64,000 nt of DNA, taken from the NCBI RefSeq assembly GCF_963678635.1, contig NC_087067.1:7361716-7425715 (forward strand), given 5' to 3'. Numbering within the stretch: the first letter of the stretch is position 1; every line of letters begins with the position of its first letter. The position numbers and the translations under genes were made by a program. This stretch comes from Symsagittifera roscoffensis (lineage: Eukaryota; Xenacoelomorpha; Acoela; Convolutidae). Below the pieces are notes generated by a model. That model saw only the letters and a list, made by a program, of their open reading frames with translations, did not search any database and was not told the origin of the DNA. Shown here one piece after another: positions 48,042 to 56,707 of this stretch.

Positions 48042-48365
48042 CGATTTTAAAATTAAGTGAATTTAAGTTTAAAATGGTTTAAATTTATTTAAGAAAAAGA
48101 TTTAGTATTTTAATGATATTTGTGAGCTTATGATTGCTGTTATGTTTAGGTGATGAAGCTGAGACAACAGATGATTTATGATTATTAACAATCTATTGTT
48201 ATGCTACTAATTTTTATTTTCATTTTCAATAAATATTTTTCAAATATGTTTTATATAAGACTGCAGAAATTAAGAAAACGATTTGAGATCTTTTTATCAA
48301 TCGTTATTGTACATTAATGATTTTGTTTAGCGTCTGAAATGATCATGAAGATTGAATTCAAAATT

Positions 48366-48599
48366 TTATGTTTGCAGATGAAAATCTAAATTAATTGCCA
48401 ATAAGATTCTAAATAAAAATGTTTGTGTTGGATTTTGCCGTACAATCATAAAACTATTTGGTAAGTTTCTACTTTGTCGTATGTCGTCTCTTGTTCGAGG
48501 TCTTCTTCCAATTCCGGGTAGTTCTATTATTGTTCGGAATATCGGCTCTGATCTATTGAGTCGTAGAGACATTTCGATTAAATTATTATCGTATAACAT
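48366..48599 (-). CDS. Leader ORF, 77 aa (A)
   Basis: Starts MLYDNNLIEMSLRLN and is collinear with the leader ORF of B (62333-62566): same length, start and stop, with only about nine amino-acid differences. It sits ~75 bases after the LTR, the first ATG frame of the transcript. No family recognised. Confidence 0.5.
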   Translation of the reverse strand: MLYDNNLIEMSLRLNRSEPIFRTIIELPGIGRRPRTRDDIRQSRNLPNSFMIVRQNPTQTFLFRILLAINLDFHLQT

Positions 48600-48653
48600 T
48601 TTGAAAATTCTAATCTATTTTTGGTTAGTTCTAATCTATTAAGGTCTTATTCG

Positions 48654-48671
48654 AGACTTATGGTCGGACCA
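48654..48671 (-). other. Primer-binding site (A)
   Basis: Two bases after the 5' LTR end, the minus strand reads TGGTCCGACCATAAG, starting with the TGG that pairs with a tRNA 3' CCA. It differs at one position from the B site. Confidence 0.6.
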
Positions 48672-48673
48672 GA

Positions 48674-49083
48674 TGAGTTAGAACCAATGTGGTTAACTCA
48701 TAGAGTAATTTCGGATAGGGTACACCGTCTGCTCGTCACGCTATCTTATTTTCGGCCGGAAATATTCGTGCAACTTCTTAGTCTAATACCGATCCTAATC
48801 TTACTCTTACACTTTCTAGTCTCAGGGTGTTTAACTAGTCTCTGCGAGGCTCAATAGATCTAGGGTATACTGGTTTGTTGCGGCTGCTGAAGTTCTCTTG
48901 GAGAGGCAACTAATTTCTAAGTTAAATTCAAATCCCTCTGGTACTGAAATTACAAGTAATTTCAGCACTTACAAATAAGTGGGTTGTTAGTTAGATGGAT
49001 TATGATTGGTTAATATTAAATACTTTACAGTGGTAAAATATCCAATTTATCCAATCATAAAATATAGTTTAGATCAGGTTCCA
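48674..49083 (-). repeat. Element A 5' LTR
   Basis: 410 bp copy of the A LTR, TG...CA, next to the primer-binding site on the minus strand. Minus-strand sequence near its start carries TGATTGG and ACCAATCA (CCAAT-type boxes) and CTATATTTTATG, a possible TATA box. Confidence 0.95.
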
Positions 49084-49087
49084 CAAA
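49084..49087. other. Target-site duplication of element A, right (CAAA)
   Basis: Matches the four bases at 27412-27415. Confidence 0.8.
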
Positions 49088-50263
49088 TCTCCTACTAAAA
49101 GGGGTCCTGGGAGGCTCCTGCCTGGCAGTCCAGGATTGCCCCGGACTCTTCAAACTCCTGGCAGGAAGCTTCAGGTTTTTCATGGTTAATTAAACCGGAT
49201 GGCTTTTCAAATTATGAAGTATTTCAGAACTTGTTTTGAAATGTTTCAAAAAGTTTGTTGCGTTTGCCTCCAAGATTTTTGATTATTGATGGCAGAATGG
49301 TGTCTGCACTGCATTATCTTTTTGCATTTAAATGCGATTGATGGACTTTTCAACTGTTCCTGTTTTTTGACTTTCTGTTATTTGATGTTTGACTTTCTTG
49401 ACGTTCTGTTTATTAGTTACATACTAATGATTTTATACCAAGTCTAGTATCGGTCATTTCACTTCGATCTTAGGAGAAAGATGGGAAGAAAGGACAAGCG
49501 AAAGGCCAAATCAAAGTAAGCAAAATGATCCTTTTTGTCTCCAATTGTTTCCAGGTTTTGAGAAAAAAATGCTGTCAAGTTTTCATAAATTAGTTTTTTT
49601 TCTCACAGCAATCTAATCTAACGATTTGCAATTTTTTGTGACAACTTTTAATGAGTTCGATGTTCGTTTTAAGGGCAGGTAAGTGTTGTGACAATGCGGG
49701 CACAAGTGACTGTGAGCACAAAGACGACAGGTCACATAACCGAAGCGGGGAGAGAAGCCATAAGAGCCACAAGTCTGCAGACAAGCAAGCAAACAACGAC
49801 AGCAACAAAGCCACAAGAGAGGTAAAATTGGGGCGGGGGGTTGGAATCTGGAGTGCTGTTTAGAATTTATGATCACATGAAAATCTATGGTTTGAGCGGC
49901 ACTTCGAGCAGCTATGCTCAAATTCTTTCTTCAAATTTCTGAGCGTTTTTTCAAATTTGAAGCCTACCTGAACTTCAAATATATTTCTTTCTTTTTGGAC
50001 TTAATCTTTCGGCCAATTTTCCTTCAAACATTTGCCTGCGGCTCAGAAAGCGATGTCGAAAAAGGGTCTTTCTAGTAATTTGGGATAGCTCAGAAATCAA
50101 TTTTATCCACCTAAAAAAGTCGAGGAAGCTTTTAATTGTTTTTGAAACCTCTTGAGAAACCTTAGAAGACCCCTGCAAAGACCAACCGAATGCTGGAAGT
50201 GTTCGGCGTATTTTTTTATTTAACAATTTTCGATTTTTTAACTAGCATTTTTTATCGAATTAC
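49088..50263. other. Host sequence between elements A and B
   Basis: About 1.2 kb of unique sequence. 49105-49175 contains CCTGG/CCAGG-type short inverted motifs. 49481-49821 has two exon-like pieces, listed separately. 50220-50260 resembles part of a family-1 repeat (TTTTTAACTAGCATTTTTTATCG), so B inserted into or beside an older repeat. Confidence 0.5.
49481..49821 (+). CDS. Candidate host exons encoding a Lys/Arg/Ser-rich protein
   Basis: At 49481 an ATG in good context (AAAGATGG) begins a short basic stretch MGRKDKRKAKS that runs into GTAAGC, a donor-like site, at 49516. At ~49707-49821 a less AT-rich frame encodes DCEHKDDRSHNRSGERSH and more charged residues, ending at GTAAAA. Joining 49515 to 49707 would keep the frame, but the acceptor there (GGGCACAAG) lacks a pyrimidine tract; GGGCAG at 49678 is another option. 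It may be the 5' end of a charged, RS-like nuclear protein whose later exons were displaced by element B. This is inference from composition. Confidence 0.25.
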
Positions 50264-50267
50264 ATAG
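50264..50267. other. Target-site duplication of element B, left (ATAG)
   Basis: ATAG directly left of the LTR. The same four bases lie at 63062-63065. Confidence 0.85.
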
Positions 50268-50675
50268 TGAGTTAGGACCGAAGTGTAACTCATAGAGTAA
50301 TTTCGGATAGGGTACACCGTCTGCTCGTCACGCTATCTTATTTTCGGCCGGATAGATTCGTGCAACTTCTTAGTCTAATACCGATCCTAATCTTACTCTT
50401 ATACTATCTAGTCTCAGGTTGTTTAACTAGTCTCTGCTAGGCTCAATAGATCTAGGGTATACTGGTTTATTGCGGCTGCTGAAGTGCTCGGGAGAGTCCA
50501 ACTAATTTCTAAGTTAAATTCAAATCTCTCTGGTGCTGAAATTACAAGTAACTTCAGCACTTACAAATAAGTGGGTTGTTAGTTAGATGGATTGTGATTG
50601 GTTAATATTAAATACTTTACATTGGTAAAACATTTAATTTATCCAATCATAAAATATAGTTTAGATCAGGTTCCA
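50268..50675 (-). repeat. Element B 3' LTR
   Basis: 408 bp, TGAGTTAGGACC ... ATCAGGTTCCA. I find no difference from the 5' LTR at 62654-63061. Confidence 0.97.
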
Positions 50676-51343
50676 CCCATCCGGGTTTTACAGAGTTTTT
50701 TAGAATAGTTCTTTTGCAATTCGAAGGATGGAAGTTGGTGTTTGGCGAACATCTTATTTCTTCTGTTTCCTTTTTGTTAAAGAAGTTCCAGGAAGCTGGA
50801 GTTAGAGACTTAAGACGTTGTGTTCTTTTTGTGACAACGACTGAGTTCTCTGCAACAAAATCAATTCTGATTTCAGAATGGTTTGCTATGTCAGGTTTTT
50901 CTGTTCTGCGTGGAGAACTTCTTTTGTGTATGGTCTAGTTTGGGAATGGCGTGGAGATTGTGCGTGGAGGGGATGCCTGGTTACTCGGATCTGTACGTAT
51001 ACTTGAACATCGAGGTGGTCATTGGTCTAGTTCAATGAAGTCCTTTTCTGCGAGGTCAAGTCGTACTCTAAATCCTTTGAGTTGTGATTGTGAGCGGCAT
51101 ATCGATTGTAGTTGGTCATTCTCTCTCGAGTGTAGTGGGGTCGTCTTGTCTTTTGATGTTCGTCCTTGGTGTTGTATTCTGATCTATATATTGCATCATG
51201 TGATTTTACATTTTATAAATTTTTTATTAGTTTAATATTTTTTAATAATGATTTTAGTTAGTTGTTTTCACAAAAGCTTTTTGTTTTAGTTCGGTTATTT
51301 TGAAGAGTTACTCACACTTGAGTAGCTCTTATTAAAAATAAAG

Positions 51344-51490
51344 GTGTGGTCACAAAGCGTGGATGTAGCGCGGTGGGTTAGGCCGGCTATAGAGCATGCT
51401 CAGGACGTCCTTCCTGGTGGGTTAGGCCAGGAGTGGGAGTATGATTTCGTGCGGTTTTTGTGAGGGGTCCTGTTATGTGACAACGTTTTA
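51344..51490 (-). promoter_or_regulatory. Conserved structured 3' UTR segment (copy B)
   Basis: Near-identical to 28494-28640 of A (only a handful of differences). Features: GGTGGGTTAGGCC twice, 60 bases apart, palindromes GCATGC and GGACGTCC, and a stem CCTGG...CCAGG. Candidate RNA export, stability or packaging element (inference). Confidence 0.4.
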
Positions 51491-52205
51491 TGTTGGGTTT
51501 GTTGTGGTCTTACTTATGTTTTGTTGGTTGTGTCCTTTTTTCAAAAATCAAATTGTTTGTGGTATGGGTTTGTCTTTCGACTTTTTTGTGTTTTATTATT
51601 TCTTTCTTAGACTTTATAATAGTCTTCAAAAGAATAAATTATCCAGTTTTAAACTGGGTTAATCCGGTTTGGGTACCGTTGGTTTCCTTTTCTAAGTCAT
51701 GCTGTTATTCTATGATTTGTGGTATTTAGTAAGCTGCGTTGGTTAGTTTTGTTTAATATATGATTCCTTTCCAACCGGGTTAAAGGAAAGTTTGAAACAT
51801 GTTATTATATGTTAGAGTTGTTGAGTGTGAAAACTTGAAACTGAAATTCATTATTTTAAACAATTCTTCGTGGGCGAGCTGTGCGAGTGTGGATAGAATT
51901 TCTGTGCGAATGAATGAAAATATCAAAAGGTTAGTACTGCATTTGCATTTATTTAATTTACTACATAGAATTTAGAAATTTACTGCTAGTCATGGGGGAA
52001 TATTAAGATACAAATTTTCATCATAATTAGATTTACTGCTTGTGGGGGAAAATTTTAGAAATGAATTTACTGCATTGGTATTAAATTTATAAATTTATAA
52101 GTGTAAGAGATTAATAGAATTTTTGAAATCTGTTTGATGAAATTTGCAATATTTATTTGTTTTTTGTGGTTTTTTGTAGGTGATCGTCGGATGAAGGCTA
52201 AAAAT

Positions 52206-52283
52206 CTAAAGAAAACATGGATAAAGAATGGTGAGTTTTTAATATTTTAATTAGTTAGTAATATTCATTTAATTCATACTTAC
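52206..52283 (-). other. Candidate 78-nt intron just after the accessory stop codon
   Basis: On the minus strand the accessory stop TAA is followed by CAG|GTAAGT, an ideal 5' splice site. A perfect TACTAAC branch-point motif follows, then CATGTTTTCTTTAG as acceptor at 52206. The donor is preserved in all three copies of this region (also near 29421 and 30336). The opposite strand also has splice-like signals here, so the strand of use is not certain. Confidence 0.4.
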
Positions 52284-52286
52284 CTG

Positions 52287-54092
52287 TTAGTCGTCGGGGA
52301 AAAAACCGTGGGGGAAGATGTCGTGAATGAGTTCTGAAGTTGTTAGTAGTTTAGCTAAGATGCGGATGATATTTTTAGTTTGAAGCAGTGGCCAAAGCAA
52401 TTGAAGTGCCTTAATAGTGGTTAGTTCTTCAGTGCCTACTGCAAACTCATAAGGTGTGTTTTGGATTAAGTTATATAATTTGTGATTAAATTTAGTGTTG
52501 TGGATGAATTCTAAAATTGGGATTTCTATAGGTTGTACAAACTCGTGCGGGATAAGGAAGGGTCGGGATTCTTCGGCGTTGAAGGTCTTGGTGATGGGAC
52601 AGAAGATGTACATTTGGGTTATGGGGTCATAATTACGAAGAATACCATGGAGGTTAGTGTCTTTAATACAATATGTGAAATTTAGGAAAAATGGTGAAGT
52701 GTATTTGGAATTAATGAATTGAAAACGATGGTGTGGTTGTCTAGAAGGTGTGTGTAGATCAAAGTGATTTTGGATGAAGCGATAATAACTATATGTGTGG
52801 GTTTGTTTAGTGCGCAACATAATATCGTGTGAGCAGTGTAAATCTCTTTCGTGTGGTGCAAGGAAATGAAAGGTTAGTGAAAATATTTGGAAGCGTTCTT
52901 TAAAACTTTCGTATGCTTGTGTGTCTGTTAGTGCTTCTGAAATAATGTGATCAAACTTTCGGTCGAAGATGTTTAGTGTGAATGTATATGGTGTCTTGAT
53001 GAAAAATTTTTCGGTAATTTGTGGATTAGCGAAGCGATCGTCGTCTAAGAATTGATCTTGGTTAGCTCTGATGATGTTGTGATCATAGTATTCGAGTGTA
53101 TATTCGTTAGCTCTAGGTGCAGTGTGTGTTTTTAGTGATTTTTTATATCCAACGTAAGTAAATTGTCTAGGTGTTAGTGGTGTAGTGAGTCGATATAGCA
53201 TGTCCGTATTTCGCTCTATATCAATGTGAGTGTTAGATAAAGGTAAGCAAAGAGGGTTAGTGAAATGATAATATGAGGTCCAAGAGAGAGTGGGCATTAA
53301 AACGTATTCATCTACGAAGTTGCGTGTTTCGTTACTGTCGTGGGGGGTGTTTAAGGTGTATTGTGGGAATGAGGGTAAGGTGATGGCTAAAAATTCTTTT
53401 GTGTTAGTATGCTTGGGGTGGTTGATGTATTCACGGGCTGTTCCTGGTTTTGCTGGGAAAGGATGGTTGGGGAACTTTCTTTTAAAAGTGCGGTAAGCTC
53501 TATTAGTGTTGAGTGAAGATTCAGTTGATGTGGATGATGGTGCTAATGATTCAGTATAATTTGAAGAGGGTGTAGGGGTAGGGGGGTTGGATGAATTTAT
53601 TGTGGAGGAGATTTGGTTTATGGTTGGGGTATTAAGGTGGTAGGGTTGTTGTTGAAGGGTAATAAAGTTATCTAGCTCTGGGGAGATTCGGGGGGTGTCT
53701 GGAGAATGAGATGATTGGTCAGAATGGTATGAGGAGTAGGTTGGGGTAACTTGGGAAGCATAAGAGGGTGTGGGGGTGATTGGGTCAGGGTTATTGGATA
53801 ATATGGGTTGAAAAGGGGGTTGAGAAAAATTAGAAGAGTTATGAAAGTTATTGGATGGGGATGGTTCTGAGTCGGCGAATTCATCGGGAGTTTCAATATT
53901 CGGGTTATTGAGTTGTGAGATGGAATATAAAACTGAGATGTGTGAATTAGTATCGGAATTCATGCCTGATGTTACATTACTAGATGGGAAATCGGGTGGC
54001 GGAAAAGCAAAAAGTGGTATTATTGGGATTGGAGAGGTAAGATTGGTTGGGTGGGAATTTGATCGGTGTAGTGATCCAAGTTGGCGGCTCAT
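52287..54092 (-). CDS. Accessory protein, 601 aa, unknown function (B)
   Basis: An intact ORF after env whose ATG overlaps the env stop codon by four bases (ATGA), an arrangement that allows termination-reinitiation. Residues 1 to ~200 are rich in Pro, Ser, Thr and Asn with no hydrophobic segment. Residues ~200-601 look globular and are conserved in element A: blocks RTFKRKFPNHPFP, VLMPTLSWTSYYHFTNPL, LTPRQFTYVGY, FLAPHERDLHC, MYIFCPITKTFNAEESRPF and the end HDIFPHGFFPDD. There is no signal peptide, membrane helix or zinc-finger spacing that I recognise, and it matches none of the retroviral proteins I know. Position suggests a late accessory or structural gene. Its completeness in a young element, while gag-pol is deleted, suggests it matters in cis or was simply spared. 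The C-terminal part is decayed and duplicated in A. Confidence 0.85.
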   Translation of the reverse strand: MSRQLGSLHRSNSHPTNLTSPIPIIPLFAFPPPDFPSSNVTSGMNSDTNSHISVLYSISQLNNPNIETPDEFADSEPSPSNNFHNSSNFSQPPFQPILSNNPDPITPTPSYASQVTPTYSSYHSDQSSHSPDTPRISPELDNFITLQQQPYHLNTPTINQISSTINSSNPPTPTPSSNYTESLAPSSTSTESSLNTNRAYRTFKRKFPNHPFPAKPGTAREYINHPKHTNTKEFLAITLPSFPQYTLNTPHDSNETRNFVDEYVLMPTLSWTSYYHFTNPLCLPLSNTHIDIERNTDMLYRLTTPLTPRQFTYVGYKKSLKTHTAPRANEYTLEYYDHNIIRANQDQFLDDDRFANPQITEKFFIKTPYTFTLNIFDRKFDHIISEALTDTQAYESFKERFQIFSLTFHFLAPHERDLHCSHDIMLRTKQTHTYSYYRFIQNHFDLHTPSRQPHHRFQFINSKYTSPFFLNFTYCIKDTNLHGILRNYDPITQMYIFCPITKTFNAEESRPFLIPHEFVQPIEIPILEFIHNTKFNHKLYNLIQNTPYEFAVGTEELTTIKALQLLWPLLQTKNIIRILAKLLTTSELIHDIFPHGFFPDD

Positions 54093-55369
54093 CGTGGGCT
54101 AAAAAAATGATTATTTTGAGACTGAAAAGCGGCGGTATGGGGTTGTTCAATAATTTGTTCATAAGTATTATCATCTTGTGACTGGTGTGTCATTATATGT
54201 TGAATGGGACTTTGTGATGTGGTGAGTCGAAAATTTGGATTATGTGTGATGGCTAAATTTCGAAAATTTCGTGGGACTAGGGATAGTGGATGGTTATTTG
54301 GTAGGGGTGGTAATTGTGGTGCCGTTGGCGTTATGTCTACATTGTTATGTTCTTCGTCGTATGTATTTTGTCGTGTTGTTATTTTTGTGTTATATTCTTT
54401 TATTTGTGCGTCTAAAAGAATTTTGTTTATAGATGTAGAAAAGATTCCAAAAAATCCTGCAAAGAGTATGCGTGCTACACTTGCTTGTCGATTGACTTGT
54501 GTGTGTATAGCACATGTGTTGTAGATTCCTTTTAAAAGTGAGAAAAGAAATCCAATAAAGTTAAACATTGCGTATAAAATAGTCAATTTTTCTAAGATGT
54601 AGTAGGGCCATCCCAGAAAATCGAGGATCTCATTTTTGAGTGTAACAAAGCTAAAAATGTTAATTGGTGATATATCTTGGGGACGGTATTTTTCACCGTT
54701 TAGATATATATAATCTTTAATGTCTTTAAAATATCCGCTATAGTCTTGCGTGTAGATATCGGCAAATCCTGCGGTTTCTGCAAGTTTGCGTAAATTTTGG
54801 TCTATTGATTGTCTTTGTATAGTGTCCATTTGTGTTAATAATTCTTGGAATTGTTGTGTTCTAATGTGATGTTGAATATCTGATTTTGAATAGATTCCTA
54901 TTGATTGTAAGTCTATATTTGGGTTTCGAGCAATAGCGCGAATGCTTTCTGGTGAAAATTTTTTGAGTGATTGCATTAATGTGGGATATGGAGTGAGAAG
55001 ATAATATTTATTTTCATCAGGGTTTAGTTGTACTACATTGTGGCTGTTTTCTGATCCACATGGGACTGCGGTATCCCAGAAATAGGTTCTCCGTGAAAGT
55101 GTATCCACGAAATGTACTTTATTCTTATAAAAGATAGGGATTCTTTTATAACATCGTTTATCTTCAAAAACGTATAGTGGTGATACTTTTTTAGTACAAG
55201 TATAAAACCATAAGATGTTTCCTTCATAGTCTAAAAAATTTGATCTATTTCCAGATAATAAGTATCCTGCATAGGGTATTTTTAATACTGCTAGTGCAAG
55301 TGATTGTAATATTTGTGTTCGTTCTAATTCGCATAGGTGGTGTAGTGTTTCTAATTCGGAGAGTGACAT
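54089..55369 (-). pseudogene. Env C-terminal part with membrane anchor (B), downstream of a stop codon
   Basis: 426 codons in the same frame as the upstream env part, separated by one stop codon at 55373-55375 and beginning in this reading with a Met two codons later. Visible: three or more cysteines (LCELERTQ, YTCTKK, VPCGSENS), a long helical region (about residues 130-220) typical of a membrane-proximal stalk, a hydrophobic anchor at about 256-286 (ILEKLTILYAMFNFIGFLF), a second hydrophobic stretch at about 299-318, then a ~100-residue Pro/Gln/Asn-rich cytoplasmic tail. Expression would need readthrough or reinitiation; on its own it lacks a signal peptide. Element A has a sense codon at the stop position. 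Confidence 0.75.
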
Positions 55370-55372
55370 TTC

Positions 55373-56707
55373 TTAAAAAATTCGGCTAATTGTATAATCT
55401 AGTTTCATATCTAAATGAATATCATAGTGGATATTACCGAAATATGTAGTGTTCATTAGTGATAATTCTTGTAAGCGTGTGCTTCTGGTGTCATGGGGTT
55501 TTAGATGTCCACCAGGTTGTCCGTTGCTTTTTTCAAAATTAACTGGTATATAGGATGTTCCTTCGTTTAAAGGATGGCCTGTGGCATATGGGTCGATTTT
55601 TACTTTTCCAGTGGTCATGTCGAATCCTTTTTCGTATTCAACTAATATTTCAGAGTATTGTGTTCTGTGAAGTGGATTCCTGTATTTACATGCAAGTTCT
55701 GTTTCTTGATATATTTGAAAACGTGTCAATTTATTTTCTATATTGTCTATGTTTCTAAAATTAGAACTTAGTTTTCGTGATGGATGGACTTGTTCATATG
55801 GAATTGATTGTATAAAATATTTTTCGTGAAATTTTATCATACGAGCGTGTATTTTTGCTACTTGAAATGTTGTACATGTATCTTCGGGGAACCAAACAAT
55901 TGTTGCTTGTGTTCTCGTTGTAGGGTCGCAATAACCTTGATCATTTTTACAAGGTAATCGGATTCCTTGATAGATCATTGTATTATCTGATAAATCTCGT
56001 GTTAGTTGTATTTTTTCGAGTTGTATTTTCCAATCGAAAAACATTATTTCTTGGTATCCTTTATTTTTTGTGTCTGCTTTGCAGTTTGATGGGTCATTTA
56101 TACCAATAAGTGGTATCCAATGTTTATCGTGTAGGTCATAGGTTAATCGTCCGTGTGCGCCGTTATACGGGTATTTTTCGTCTAGTTTTATATGTCCTTG
56201 GTGTCTTTCAAGTTGTGATTGATGTACAGAGTCTGGAAAAACTTGAAAATTAACTAACTTTCGTTGGGAGTTTTTATTTTGTGTGATGTTTAGTCTAAGT
56301 AATTCATTTTTACAATCGTCGGGATTGAGATGTAAAAGACGTTCTATATTACTCTGATAGAATGATTCATGGTCAAGTCGGTTTTTGTTTCCGTTCGAGA
56401 CTTGTGAACAATGTACTTTCTTTTCGGAAAATGTTGCTGTGAATTTATAACCTGTAACTGTTGTTGCTCGGGCTTTTGAATAGAGTGTTGCTATTACATC
56501 TGTGGTTTCTATAGCTTGTGGTTCTGTTTCACATTGTGATACTTGATTTATTGCATATTTGTGTAGTGTTTTTTGTTCATTTTCTTCACAATCGTAATGT
56601 GTTACTAATAAATCTTGTGGTCCTGTACGAGGAGAAGGGTTTATGTTTTGATTTGAGATTACTAGAAAAAGGAGTTGGAGAAAAATTAATAATTTTAGAA
56701 TATACAT
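55373..56707 (-). pseudogene. Env N-terminal part, ectodomain (B), ended by premature stop
   Basis: 444 codons from an ATG followed by a clear signal peptide (YILKLLIFLQLLFLVIS). The ectodomain has spaced cysteines in blocks such as THYDCEENEQ, SQCETE, KVHCSQVSNG, RLPCKNDQGYCDPTT and WFPEDTC, and several N-glycosylation sites. The GYC...TIVWFPEDTC pattern reminds me of glycoproteins of chuvirus-like mononegaviruses, often captured by invertebrate LTR elements; this is family-level inference, not a match I can verify. The stop at 55373 removes the anchor, so this part alone would be secreted. The start overlaps the end of the Pro-rich frame. Confidence 0.75.

Larger units (their letters stand above)
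27416..49083 (-). mobile_element. Element A: old env-bearing Ty3/gypsy-like LTR retrotransposon
   Basis: A 21.7 kb element between ~410 bp LTRs and a CAAA duplication, read on the minus strand. From 5' to 3' (descending coordinates): LTR, primer site, leader ORF, basic ORF1, gag-like ORF2, capsid and CCHC knuckle, protease, RT, RNase H, integrase, small membrane ORF, Pro-rich frame, env, accessory ORF, 3' UTR, LTR. Domain order PR-RT-RH-IN is that of Ty3/gypsy. Every large gene is broken by stops or frameshifts, and two tandem duplications enlarge it (about 2.3 kb in PR-RT-RH and about 0.9 kb at the 3' end). It is the fullest gene set in the window and a reference for what element B lost. Confidence 0.9.
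50676..52286 (-). other. Element B 3' untranslated region
   Basis: 1.6 kb between the accessory stop codon and the 3' LTR, homologous to 27828-29429. Plus-strand frames at 50714-51235 are not preserved in A and I do not regard them as genes. It contains the structured segment 51344-51490 and the intron-like segment next to the accessory stop. Confidence 0.7.

Noticed and set aside
50714-51235. Plus-strand ORFs of 74 and 94 codons in the 3' UTR of element B
   Set aside because: The equivalent region in element A has frameshifts and stops, and the DNA is conserved as non-coding sequence rather than as protein.
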